Assembly: GCA_027922465.2 (NCBI GenBank)
Contig: BQMF02000626.1
Coordinates: forward strand, 62,001 to 126,000
DNA: 64,000 bases
From: Turritopsis dohrnii
Taxonomy: Eukaryota; Cnidaria; Hydrozoa; Anthoathecata; Oceaniidae
Direction of reading: 5' to 3'
This document shows, one piece after another, positions 23,450 through 34,104 of the stretch. The position numbers were made by a program, and so were the translations under genes. The notes under the pieces are model-generated. The model was not told the origin of the DNA. It was given only the letters and a program-made list of their open reading frames with translations, and ran no database searches. The first letter of the stretch is position 1. Each line of letters starts with the position of its first letter.

Positions 23450-25229
23450 CTATGTTATTTAGGAAGTTCATATGCTAACATTGCTTAGAGGTTTTTCATA
23501 TTACTTTTGTGTTGTTTTAGTGAAATGAACGATGAGTTTTGAAGCACAGCTTGAAATCTAAAATTTTGCCAACCATACATTTTATTTTTGTATATGTCTT
23601 AACTCCAAATCTTTCATTCAATAAATTTCATTCAATGCACTGATTATTGGCGGATCTTGCCTTAAAAAGATTTAAATTGGACTTCTGTGTATGCAAGAAA
23701 GCCATATTTACAAATTGTCGTTCTTCGTGTTTTTCTTCTTTAACTGTCCTCCAAACCTAGTGTGATCATGATCAATAAAACCCTTCTATATTTTTTTTTC
23801 TTGTTTTTTATGTAAACTTTGGCTATTTTTTGTTTTCAATCAAAGTTTGAAACAGAGATTTCTAATAGATTCGTTTTAAAAAGTCTTCTTTCTTTCTTTT
23901 GGCTCTTACAGAATTTCTTTAACAAATCTTGTTTTGATTATAAAATACATATTCATGATTTCAGTTCACACGTTTCTTTTGTTTGTAGCAAATACTTTCT
24001 GATATTACTTCTGATGAGGAGTTTTCAAATCTGATCTCCCATTTCAAAATGACCATGCTCACAATTCTTCTTGTTTCTATTGTGTTTATACAATGTTATC
24101 AAAAGTTTAAATGTATATATTTGTTATTGTGAAAAGTTTTACAAAAACAATCATTTTAATTTTTTGATCTCCCTTCACCCTTGTTCTTTCAAAACAATAG
24201 AAATGACGTCATTAAACATTGCCTGTTCTTTAAATGACCGTTGGCGGATTAAATAGTTTTTCAATTATCGAGTTTGTCCTGAAGTTCAATTGACGCCATC
24301 ATGACAACTCTTTGAATGAAGGGTGTTATTTTATGCCTGTTTCGATGCATAAAATGTTACAAGTGTTATGACTGGAGCCTCGATATGCTACTCGTCTGGT
24401 GATCATAATGCGAGACAGTTCTAAAACGATTTTGAATGAGTGTTGAGCAGCTTTGAGGTTTCCTAAGAAACTGGCTTTATCGAAATATGTAAGCCTATAA
24501 GTAAACCACTTTCCAGGCCCACAATAAACCGAAACATTTGTTTTCGAACAAAATTTATTTTTATTTCCGTTGTAGGGTTACATAGCTTGCAATGTATAGC
24601 TTGCTGTGCATACAAATGGGAATGCTTGAGTGCGGGGGCATCTTTTAGCTAAAGCTACACGCTAGTTTGATCATCTTGAATGGTACATAGATAAAATATC
24701 ATGTATTTATCTATCTGGCTGATCTACCATGGTATAGGTGAATGAAAATTTGTTCACTTGATTCATTTCATGTTCATTTTGTGCATTGGTGAAGTCTGTT
24801 CATGTTCATGTACAAGCAATCAAGAGAATGAAGAAGATAACAGAGAAGTAATTTTATGGTTATTCACTAAACCACTAATCTGACAGAAAATCTTATTTTG
24901 GATTATATAACATGGTACAATACATTCCATTCTTACTGAATTAGTTTTCTCTCATTTATTTGCCTTATCCACCGTTTGTGCTACAGTGCAGGCTAACATT
25001 ATAACACTCCTTTTTGACATGTGTTTGTTTGTGCCCGTAAACTGGCGTAAATTTCATCGATTGCGCGCTTACCTGTGTTTGGCGAAAAAATTTGCCTAAC
25101 CCTTAAAAAATCGTAGATCCACCCCTGACTTGAGATTTGACGATGACACTACTTGTTTCTACCGATAGAAGAAATACCAAGTAAAGTTCAGTACTGCTAA
25201 TACCAAGCAGTAAGTATTTGTGGAAGGCG

Positions 25230-25491
25230 TTAGCGGGATTCGGAAAAATCATGTTTCGTTTACACGAAACTTTTTTCTATAGATTTGTGGGGAATTATGT
25301 ACAACTTCGTAGAGTTGTTCGTGAATTTTTCCCTACAAAATCATTAGAAACTTAACATCAATTCTTGAAATAAGCGTGCAAAGTAAATGATGTTTCTTTT
25401 GACCTTCATAGTGGAATAGTTTTAAAGAAGTTCTCACAAGTAATTGATTTTTTTCGTGTAACAGGCTCGTCGAGTTTACGAATCTCCCTAA
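25230..25491. mobile_element. TTAG...CTAA MITE, copy A (long form)
   Basis: It begins TTAGCGGGATTCGG and ends CGAATCTCCCTAA, an imperfect inverted repeat. The body includes ACACGAAAC, TTCTATAGA and GTAGAGTTGTTCGTGAATTT, shared with the copies at 26326 and 31330. It keeps about 110 internal bases missing from the copy at 31330. Confidence 0.65.
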
Positions 25492-25762
25492 TTGCGCGAA
25501 ATACTATCGAACACCTTCGAGAAATATATAAACACAAATGGGTGCGCCAAAAGAAAGTCCATATGTTTGAAGAGGCATTTCTCGGAAACTTCAAAGTTTT
25601 TAGGTGTAAACGTAATTTAATATAAAGAAATTACATGAAAATTAAGTTTACCCTTAAAAACCTTGTAGTTTTTTGAGAAATCAAAGAAAACAAAAGAAAA
25701 ACAAATAACCTAGTATGTTACTTCTAAATAGTTGCACCACTGCCATTACATAGTAAATACAA

Positions 25763-25985
25763 GACGTCTTTTAGACGTCTCAAACTGATACGGAGGTCTT
25801 TGAGACGAATGAAGACGCCTTTGACAGGTCTTCCATAAAGGTCTTTTACGAAACATCCCAAAGACGTTTTTGACCTTCCAAAATTTTTTCTAGGAAAAGT
25901 CTCAAAGACATCTTTGACAAGTCATTCATAAAACTTCTCGAACGAAACGTCATAAAGACGTCTTTGACGGGCTTGTCATTGAAAT
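25763..25985. repeat. Degenerate tandem repeat based on AAAGACGTCTTTGAC
   Basis: About three diverged units of roughly 70-80 bp. Each contains GTCTTTGA(C/G) followed by (G/A)GTCTTCCATAAA-like and ACGAAAC blocks. No coding meaning seen. Confidence 0.6.
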
Positions 25986-26325
25986 TTCCTTCGAATGTCG
26001 TCTGAATTATACGCCTATACGGCTTTTTTTCCACAGAGTTTAGACACAGTATAAGCAAAATTTGTAAAAGCAAATAGAACTGCAAAAAGCGAATAACACA
26101 TCTTCCTATACTTTTTGCATATGTGACAACGTTCAGGGAATTAAGAACTCGATCTCAATGTTAATGTTAATTCGGGTGATATTAAAAAGAAAAACAAGAG
26201 ACCTATAGTTACTTTATCTTCATTTTTCGTATAGCTAAGTCCGACCATATCATGGTCACTTATCGAAGTCGGAAATACGTCACAGCCGTAATTACAATCG
26301 CCATGAGATCTTAGAATACAACCAA

Positions 26326-26448
26326 TTAGCTGAATTCGGAAAAATCATGTTTCGCTAACACGAAACTATTTTTCTATAGATTTGTAGGGAATTATATACA
26401 ACTTAGTAGAGTTGTTTGTGAATTTTCCCTACAAAGTCATTAGAAACT
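26326..26448. mobile_element. TTAG...CTAA MITE, copy B (3' truncated)
   Basis: Shares the first 120 bp of copy A with few changes, then ends after TCATTAGAAAC. Confidence 0.65.
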
Positions 26449-26565
26449 ATGCAGCATATTCGATTCAGGCAAATTGAGAAAGAGGTCCATAGAGCCGTAT
26501 TTGCTTACTCTACCGTATGACCCGTACTCGGCGTCCGCCCTGCCTGAAATGTTGTGTTGTATCTA

Positions 26566-26837
26566 TTAAGTAGTAAGTAAGTAAGTAAGTAAGTAACGGG
26601 AGTTTTTAGTCCTTGGGCTTCCATCCGTAATGGTTGATTCTTCCGCCCGCCGACTTGCAACTATTAGTTGACTTCCAACCAGAGCTACGTATAGCATTGC
26701 TCTAACTTGTCCGAAGGCCAGTGTGCAGTCAGTGAAAGCGCATCGGGGTGGTGTATTGAGATACGACATGACTGGAATCGAACACGGATTGCAGCGGTCG
26801 CACTCAAAGGTACTAACCACTACACCATCGCTGCGCA
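26566..26837 (-). mobile_element. tRNA-derived SINE
   Basis: On the minus strand the element starts GCGCAGCGATGGTGTAGTGG. TGGTGTAGTGGTTAG is an RNA polymerase III A box and GTTCGATTCC a B box, spaced as in a tRNA. A tRNA-unrelated body follows, and the element ends at 26566-26596 in a run of TTAC tetranucleotides, typical of a SINE tail. The acceptor arm does not pair into a full cloverleaf, so it is not a tRNA gene. It is intronic in the receptor gene. Confidence 0.75.
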
Positions 26838-27207
26838 AAGTTCTTTATTGTAATGTACATAATCAATAATGAATCTTAGTCGGGAAGGTTAATTATGTAC
26901 ACATTTACTTAAGAGAACAGCACAGATGTAGCTAGTATAATATTCCATTGTTTTTCTATATGGATCATGGGTTATGGTCTATATTACAAAGTGCAGCGCA
27001 TCAGCCCGTTAAAACAATGGCCTTCAGTTACATTAAAGCAATACTGTACGTATTCAGGTGGCAAGTCAACTGCTAGTTGCAAGTCACCACGCAGAAGAGC
27101 CAACCTTTCCTTGTGATGGAAGCCCATTGACTCAAATATCCGTGTTATTAACTTAGCTGCTTTCTTATTTCATCAAGATGGCGCTAGACATTGACTTTTA
27201 TACTTAC

Positions 27208-27369
27208 CTGGGCATGCTGGACAATTAAAGTTAGTTAGTGCCTCGCACCATTGCTTTTTTTCGATCGTCATGAAAAGTTTTGGCCCTTGACACAAATAGC
27301 GACAACCATTCTTTGTCCAGGATAAATCGAAATGCGATCCACAATTCAAATCATGTCCTTTTAAGCATG
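27208..27369 (-). CDS. Cysteine-rich ectodomain exon, probably of the receptor gene
   Basis: This 162-bp exon (acceptor TTCATTTTAG, donor GTAAGT) is phase 1-1 and open throughout. It encodes about 53 residues with eight cysteines (CLKGHDLNC, then CRYLC, WC and CPAC), so it is a disulfide-rich extracellular module. I do not recognise the family. It could belong to the receptor gene or to a separate VWC-type secreted protein, because the distance to the LDLa exon is 10 kb of repeats. Confidence 0.5.
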
Positions 27370-28678
27370 CTAAAATGAAGGTAGAGGTTGTGCAGGCTGT
27401 TATGTAGATTAATCGAATCAGTAATGCAAAGAATACATATAAGGTGATGGTGACAAAACAAAATAGATAATATATTTCCAGGATTGATATTTTGTGTCAT
27501 ATTATTGTGTCACATTTTCCGCTGTGTACAAATACATCAGGTTCATTAAGAGAATCTATATTGATTTCCATAGGTTTTCAATGGAAATTGTCAGATTGCC
27601 AAACAATATATCATAATTCATTCCTTACTGGGATGAGTTGAGTGAAATAACTGTTAATTGAATAAAACATTTAGCAGACGAAATGGCTAAATTCAATGTT
27701 CGGAAGTTTCTTGATTAGAAGCTACTTTTGTGTATCAAGTTAGTTGAAACATCAGCAAGTCTGTAATTGAAGACCATTAAAATAGCTTACGGTGACAGAG
27801 ATGCCCATTATCAACATTTTCAATAAACTAGCCGCCAAGGCGGCGTCGCTCGCCTGCTCTGTGTCACCCCGGAGACCCCAATAAACCTCATATTTCCTGA
27901 AAAACGGCTCGTACAACTTGTGTTCAGCCAGAGGCAGATTCGAAATCAAATATCAAATATCAGTTTAAACAATGGTTTCAAAAAAACCCAAATTTCATGA
28001 TGTGTTACTTATTTATTTTTTAAAACAATCGTTGATCAGTACAACAATACACTCAAAACGTAAGGAGAAAAAACTTCAACTTTTAATTAGCTTTTGTTTT
28101 AAAAAAGTTACGCTCTCTAACATGGGTGCTATCAAACAGGGGGAAAATGGTTTCTCTTCTTAAAAAGTTCACACGGGAGAAGAGAAAAAAGGCACGTGCT
28201 AAATGAATAAAGAGAATAAAAAAAACGTTCGATCAGAAGCGCTTACAATTAAAAAAAGAAATTAAATTATTAAAAGAAAAGCAAAAAAATACTTTGTTTT
28301 TATGATACTCTTTTTTTACCTATCGGTTTTTAAACATTTTGATTGCTCAAAAAAAAGTTCACCCGTCTCAGACAGTCAGGCAAGGATACGTTAGGATACA
28401 CTGGCAAACCGAACATGCTACCACGTTTTTTGTCCAAAATGTTTAATCAGTTACTTTGTATTTCAATTAGTTTCTCTGTATTTAGTGATGTATTGTTTTC
28501 AAAGCCAAGTCAACGTGGAATATAAAACTAACAATAATAATAAAAACAAAACGTTATTCCTATTAGTTCATCAGCCAAAAAGGAAAAAAGAAAGTGCCAA
28601 AAGGCATTGCTTATGATAAGAAATTATGGGTTTTTCCTTAAAAATATTGGTTTCATTTTTCACAAGGATAACCTGGCC
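27370..28678. other. Receptor intron sequence with one GC-rich island
   Basis: 27785-27950 is markedly GC-rich and contains the perfect 14-bp palindrome GCCGCCAAGGCGGC. It is probably a fragment of another element. No exon or RNA gene is seen in the rest. Confidence 0.4.
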
Positions 28679-28794
28679 GAAAGAACTTGAAAGTGGCTTT
28701 CCATCGATGTAAAAATTATTTTGAAATTCGGTATATTCATTTAAAAAAAACAGCTTTAAATTTTCCGTTTCCAGCACTATGAAACACACTGTAT
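28679..28794. repeat. 115-bp dispersed repeat, copy 2
   Basis: Same orientation as the copy at 15172-15286, with few substitutions. It lies just upstream of the copia pseudogene. Confidence 0.75.
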
Positions 28795-28879
28795 ATACTA
28801 ATTTAACTGTGGTAGCAGCCAGGCGTGGTTACGATGGCAGACAAGAAAATGACAATGGACAAAACCCATAGTGAGGGAT

Positions 28880-31740
28880 CCAGGATCCAGAGAAACAAAA
28901 CTATAATGACTGGCGATTTTTGGTCGAAATGTGGAGTGCTGCTTGGGAGAGAGCCAAGCTAGCGAAAGCTGACAGAGGATACATGTTATTTCAGACACTG
29001 AAAGACATTAAAAGGGACAATATTGGAAACAATTGATTACTGAGGTACAGTTAGGTACAATAAATGTTTTCAAAGAAAACTGTGTTGAGAAAATTCTTGA
29101 AATACTCGACAAACGCTTCAAGGAAGACGATTTAACTTTGAAAAAGAAGGCTTGGACATTGATGAATTCATTGATAGTATGAAGAAGCCTGCTCCAACTT
29201 ACGTAAAGCAGGATAAGAAGTGTAATACCTATCGCGGAACTATGTCCAACAAGGCAGAAGAGGACGAGGCTGGAGAGATGGCAGAACGGGACGAGGTCGA
29301 AGTCGAAGATTTAGAAGATGCCCAGGACAGGCACGCAGTGTCAGGAAAAAAGAAGAGACAATTGAACCCTCCTGGAGATAACGGGAAACCACAACTTATC
29401 ATGTTTGTGTTTCGATATTTCACTTTGCCGGCAGAAATGGTGAAAACTATCCTGAGTCGTATGAAAATTTGCAAGGTGCCTACCAGACTGAAGTGGAGGA
29501 TGTTCAGAAATGCGAAGAACTTCAGTACGTTTTGGCTGTTGGTGATGCAAGTGATGAGTGTCTCCTTGATAGCTGTTGTACTTTCATTGTCATGGGGCAG
29601 GGATGGAAAGATGGATGGAAAGATGGAACCTCAAATTTCTGATTCAGAAAGAATCACGTTTCCATGCTACATACTAGGCACAAGAACAACAATAACTGCT
29701 GACGTTGTTCCACGTAATGTTCCGTTCCTTATGTCAAAAGATGAGATGAAACAATGCAGACTTTGAAACAAACAGTCTGAGAGTCAATAGACAATGTTAT
29801 GACCTGAGTACAACTCGCAACGGACATTTCAAATTATGCCTAATTATGAAGAATGAAGAAGCAAATCTTTGCGGTTACTGACATGAACAATAAAGAAAAA
29901 CGAAATATGGTCGAAAAGCTACATCATTCACTCCGTCACCAGCCTGCCCATGTAACTGAAAGTCTGATGTGTCGAGCAGATATCTTGTCACTTGAACTGA
30001 AACAAATGAACGCTGAAGTTGCATCGAATTGCTATATTTGCAAAGTCTTCAAGAAAGCACCGCCTAAGCCGATAGTCTCACCGCCTTTAGCATCCAAGTT
30101 TATTGACATTGTAGCTATGGATTTGAAAGTTTTCTCACCAGATTTTTTCACCAGGTTTTCGAAATCCGTGATGATCCAAAGAGTTATTGTCGAATCGTTA
30201 ATAATAACGTGAATAGCTGCAAGAATGTGTGCACCAAATAAGACACTTGGGGACTACGGTGGAGAATTTGATAACAGCGAGTATCTCGAAGCAATGGAGC
30301 AATTTAATTTGGAAGTCTGTTCTACAGGTGCTTTTTCACCCTGAAGCAATGAAATCTGTGAACGTAACCATGCAGTAGTAGATACAATGGTCTACAAAAT
30401 GCTTGAAGAATCACCGAAACTAAAACTTCAGGTTGCACTAGCCCATGATATAAATGCCAAAAACAGTCTTCAACTACAATGGTTTTGCTCCAATTCAACA
30501 GGTTACAGGATCTCTTCCTAATTTTTCAAATGTCTTGAGCAGCTCCTTACCAGATCCAGAGACTCATTCATCGCCAGAGCTGGAGCAACAACTGTCAGCA
30601 ATGCTGAATCATCCGAAAAGATCAAGAGAGCATTCAGTCATGGCGACAAAGTTTACTACAAACGAGGGCATAACAGGCGATGGCGAAGTCCTGCAAAGGT
30701 TTCAGGATATTTGGGACAGCTGTGTATGTTATTCATGGCTCACGTTTGCTTAGATGTGCATCGTGTAGAGTCATTAAAGTTTCACAAGACACTGAAACGG
30801 AATTGATGAAAACCAACAGCATTGATCAGCAGGAAGAACTCCAACTGAGAAAATCCACCAGAGATAAAATCCACCACCAGAGAGGAGACCGACCGCCATC
30901 GGAAAGAGAAGATAGACCGCCACTACCACCAGACAATGGAGATCAATTGCCAATGGAAGGAGACAAACCGATCAAACATCCAGAACCAACAAACAGTCCA
31001 CAACGAAATCGTAAGCACCACCCTAAGTTCATATCAGAGAATGGCACCTGGCAGGAAGAGAATGTCAATGTCGTATACATCCCCAAAGAGAGACACAATG
31101 ATCCTGATGTTCTACAAGCAAAACACAACAAAATTGGCAATTGGATTAAAATGGAAGCAATAGACGTTGTGAAGGATAAAAACCAAAACGTTATCAGCAC
31201 ACGGTGGGTGATAACAGAAAAAAAGCATCCAGACGGGAACATAACGAAAAGCCAGATTACTCGATTCCTGGCTTTGAGGAGGAAGAGGAAGTTCAAGCAG
31301 ATGCACCAACTGCTGCAATAGAAACATTAGCAGAATTCGGAAAATCATATTTGGTTTACACGAAACTATGTTTCTATAGACTTGCAGGAATTATATACAA
31401 CTTAGTAGAGTTGTTCGTGAATTTTTCCAATTTGTAACAGGTTCGTCGATTCTACGAATCATCCCTAATTACCAACAGTTTTCAGAATAGCAGCAAACAA
31501 GAAATGATCAGTAAAGTCAATTGACATTAAAGCTGTGTTTCTTCAAGGTCGACCATTGAGAGAGACATTTACATTGTACTACCGCTTGAAGCGAATTTGA
31601 CGGGTAAACTTTGGCGACTCCGAAAGACTGCATACGGGCTAATTGATGCTGCAAGAAGTTGCTATCTTTCGGTAAAAGAAACACTTTTAAAACTGATATG
31701 CAAACAGTCACAACTTGACAAGGCTGTTTTTCGCTGGTGC
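28880..31740 (+). pseudogene. Ty1/copia-type retrotransposon remnant (gag, protease, integrase, RT start)
   Basis: Fragments of one polyprotein occur in order on the plus strand. Gag-like LAKADRGYMLFQTLKDIKR is near 28955, then a frame containing ENLQGAYQTEVEDVQ and the protease-like ECLLDSCCTFIVMGQGW (29554-29610; Cys replaces the usual Gly after Asp-Ser). The GAG-pre-integrase zinc region is at 29853-30110 (KLHHSLRHQ, CYIC). Integrase core GDYGGEFDNSEYLEAM is near 30250 with CERNHAVVDTM. The RT N-terminus includes NVISTRWVITEKKHPDG and, after a MITE, SVKSIDIKAVFLQGRPL and GKLWRLRKTAYGL. There are many stops and frameshifts. No LTRs were recognised, and RT ends early. Confidence 0.8.
31330..31468. 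mobile_element. TTAG...CTAA MITE, copy C, inserted in the copia reverse transcriptase
   Basis: This 139-bp insertion is flanked by TTA (31327-31329 and 31469-31471) and interrupts the copia reading between GAAACATTA and ACCAACAG. Its ends are GCAGAATTCGG and ATTCTACGAATC...CCCTAA. It is an internally deleted form of copy A. Confidence 0.75.
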
Positions 31741-31886
31741 AACAATATATGAAAATAGGATATATGAGAAGTTATTAATTTTTGTGAATTATAACATTGT
31801 AATTATTGTTCAACTTGTAAACAAGGTGAGGCATTGAATAAACAGACACAGGTTATTTTGAAAAACAAACCAGTTGTAAAACTTAC

Positions 31887-32078
31887 CTCTATTGACTTGC
31901 TCAGAAGCTGCTAACGCATTACAATCTTCCAATCCATGGCAGTATTGGTTAGTACCATGCTTAAAGATACATGCGATTTCATTAAAAAAACAGGTGCACT
32001 CCAGACAAATTGGTATGCCATGTATGTCAACATTTTTATAATCTCCATGGTTGAAGTGAATTCCTTGAAAAGTACATC
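31887..32078 (-). CDS. VWC-like (von Willebrand factor type C) exon
   Basis: This 192-bp phase 1-1 exon has acceptor TTTATATTAG and donor GTAAGT. Its reading begins CTFQGIHFNHGDYKNV and continues CLECTCFFNEIAC, ending with two more cysteines. The CxxCxC core and the spacing to the first cysteine follow the VWC/chordin-like cysteine-rich pattern, used for extracellular ligand binding. It shares phase and strand with the neighbouring Cys-rich exons, consistent with one modular ectodomain. Confidence 0.6.
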
Positions 32079-32279
32079 CTAATATAAATGGAAATTAATA
32101 ATATTATGATCAAAATAAGAAAAATATTGTATTTAGACCACATATAGGCCACGGCGTGTTACTTTAGGTTATACTTCAAAGGCAAATAGAAATATATTTC
32201 AAATATCCTAACCCAAAGCCATTGTATGCAACAAAGATAATTCTTTAAGGTTAATTGAAGGGTATCAGGTGATACGTAC

Positions 32280-32429
32280 TATCTAAATATCCTGAGGAAT
32301 TGTTAAAGCTGCTTCGAAATAAATTAATTTTGAGATAATCTTGCGCTGTTTCTAGATAGAACGGGCAGCTTCCTTGCCCTTTTAAAACAAAAACATTTTG
32401 CAGGTTGATGGTTTGGTCATATTTGGCTT
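32280..32429 (-). CDS. Possible ectodomain exon, function unrecognised
   Basis: This open stretch on the minus strand can be bounded by an AG acceptor at 32430-32431 and a GTACGT donor, giving a 150-bp phase 1-1 exon like its neighbours. It contains VFVLKGQGSCPFYLE and an NSS glycosylation sequon, but no recognisable domain. The acceptor context is weak and a second AG three bases on is equally usable. Support is phase agreement and position only. Confidence 0.3.
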
Positions 32430-32921
32430 CTTCGCAAGGCATCCTTCAACATATTAAACTCATTAGTCACCAATAGATTCAGAGAGTGTCAGTTTATTTT
32501 TTCGGCTATTCATAAGGAATTCTAGAATTAGCTTTTGGTGATTTTCCAAATCATTATGGGAATATCTATCAGTAATTTTTCCTTGCAAATGAACTGCTAA
32601 ATTTTTTTAATTTTTATGAGTTACGCATGAAATTGTGTTACCATTATGACGTTGCGGAGCTATCTCTTGTCGCGCAAGAAAACTTAAGCAATTGGGTACT
32701 TTTGAATATTGGTGAGAAGAAAAACGTTGCAACCCTTTTCAACAAAATAAAAAAAACTGTTATTCGATGAAACATTTTTTATTCCTTTGATCTTTCACAT
32801 TCCTGTTCTTTTCTAAAGTGGCAATTCAGCGGCATAAGAAAGAGTCGAATATAAATAAATACGAGTAGAATTATTATTAATAAAAAGCATTATAAATCGA
32901 AATCTAGTACAGAAATTCTAC

Positions 32922-32993
32922 CTTTAATTACACAGTAACGTTGAAAAAGTACTGAACCATTGATGTTGACATGAGTGATTTCAATATCTCCTT
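32922..32993 (-). CDS. Possible small ectodomain exon between the Cys-rich exons
   Basis: This 72-bp phase 1-1 candidate encodes GDIEITHVNINGSVLFQRYC and a few further residues. It has an AG acceptor and a GTAGAA donor. The HVNINGSVLFQRYC stretch resembles the middle of the VWC-like exon at 31887-32078 (VDIHGIPICLEC). This is weak evidence and could be chance. Confidence 0.3.
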
Positions 32994-33495
32994 CTTGCTT
33001 TGAACAAAACGTAATCATTAGTTGCGTGAAATTTCCATATTTGCAAGTGAATTAAGCAGACTTCAATGTTTTTTTCAAATGTTAGTTTTCTTTTTGGTCT
33101 TTTCCATATCCTGTCCTTTCCATGTAGTAACATATGATACAGTTTGTTTGAAAAAATTGATCAATTCTCATGTTGATGGATTTGTTTGAGATTTCATCGA
33201 CGAATGGAAAAAGATAATATCAAAGATTTTTTGTGTATATAGAGCGAAAGTAAATTGAAAACATCAGCTTTTTTAACAAAACTGCATGTAATATGTTTGA
33301 AGTCTGAGTGTATTACAAGTGGAAAGTTACTTAAAATTATTTAAAAATTATAAAAATTACCTTGAAACCCCATTAATTAAACGTAAAAAAAGCTTCACCC
33401 GCTAGAGGCCAAACAAATGACTACGCAGAAATGTGAAGGGGTTAGATTTTTCCCGCCGTGGCCTATAACCAATTATAATTAAAAAGAATCACAAC

Positions 33496-34104
33496 CTTTT
33501 TCGTACAGATGCAAATAGTCCTGACTGGAGCAGCCTTTACACTGAAACGTGTTTGGGATTTCTTTTATTGAAGAGTAATTTCCACAACGCACGCCACTTT
33601 TTGTGCAAGAACATCTAAGGCTTGGCAATTTCAAGGAATGCATATGCCATGATTCTAACCATATCCTGACTTTGCTACCGTCTTGGCATGTGATACACTT
33701 ATAACGGTTAAAATTAGTAGCAGCTTTATTGTGACAAAATTTGCAGGATTCTTTCACCATGACCATGCTAGTGTCATTCCTTGATATAGGAAACTGACAA
33801 TTTATTGTACCGTGGTCACAAATGCAGTTCATACATAACTTTGGTTTCCATCTTTCCTGGTGCTTGCGAATGATCCCATCGTGGTCGATACAATGATGGC
33901 AACTGTTATTCATAATTGCTCTGCAATTTGAACAAAATTCTGTTTGATTCAGACTGTTTGTATGATGGTCATAATGGCTCATATAACAATTCACAAAAAA
34001 ATCTACGCAAATGCAGGACATGCACGGTGAAATCTTCAATGTTTCATTTAACGTGATGAACTTGAATTCATGTTCAACAGGTATTACGCAACTCGGAGGC
34101 ATAC
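33496..34104 (-). CDS. Large Cys-rich exon with VWC-like repeats
   Basis: This 609-bp exon is open from an acceptor with a good pyrimidine tract (CATTATCCTACCTAG) to a possible donor AAAAG|GTTGTG. If that donor is not used, the frame stops at 33479-33481 and the exon would be terminal. It is phase 1-1 like the other modules. The protein has about 24 cysteines in repeated CxxCxC patterns: CMSCICVDFFVNC, CMNCICDHGTINC and LRCSCTKSGVRC. This indicates several VWC-type extracellular units and several N-glycosylation sequons. An alternative reading starts at a Met at 34207 with a hydrophobic leader (KTVLVCLYFI), which would make this the 5' end of a secreted protein. I cannot decide between these. 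Confidence 0.6.

Larger units (their letters stand above)
20929..24665. mobile_element. Large fold-back palindrome (3.7 kb) with a GAT microsatellite at its centre
   Basis: The outer ends CTAGCATGTAGC (20929) and GCTACACGCTAG (24665) are inverted. Homology between the arms can be followed inward through TCAAGCATTCC, GATCATGATCACACTAGG, GGCAAGATCCGCC and AAAATGTATGGTTGGC to ATAACATAGTAT near 23275, and back out from 23448. The loop (about 23285-23445) holds about 14 GAT units. The left arm contains about 1.26 kb (21868-23125) absent from the right arm. That insert is bounded by inverted GGATTTCTGC. Arms are about 1.1 kb without it. No coding sequence is recognised. Confidence 0.75.

Noticed and set aside
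18105..25131. A single 7-kb hAT element bounded by CAGGGGCAGATCC and GGATCYACCCCTG-like ends
   Set aside because: The flanks show no matching 8-bp duplication and two independent elements lie between. The ends are more likely from separate MITEs.
26766..26837. Functional tRNA gene
   Set aside because: A and B boxes are present, but the arms do not pair into a cloverleaf, and a SINE body and tetranucleotide tail follow.
27752..27949. Minus-strand 65-codon frame in a GC-rich island
   Set aside because: No splice-compatible edges and no domain. The composition suggests a repeat fragment rather than a receptor exon.
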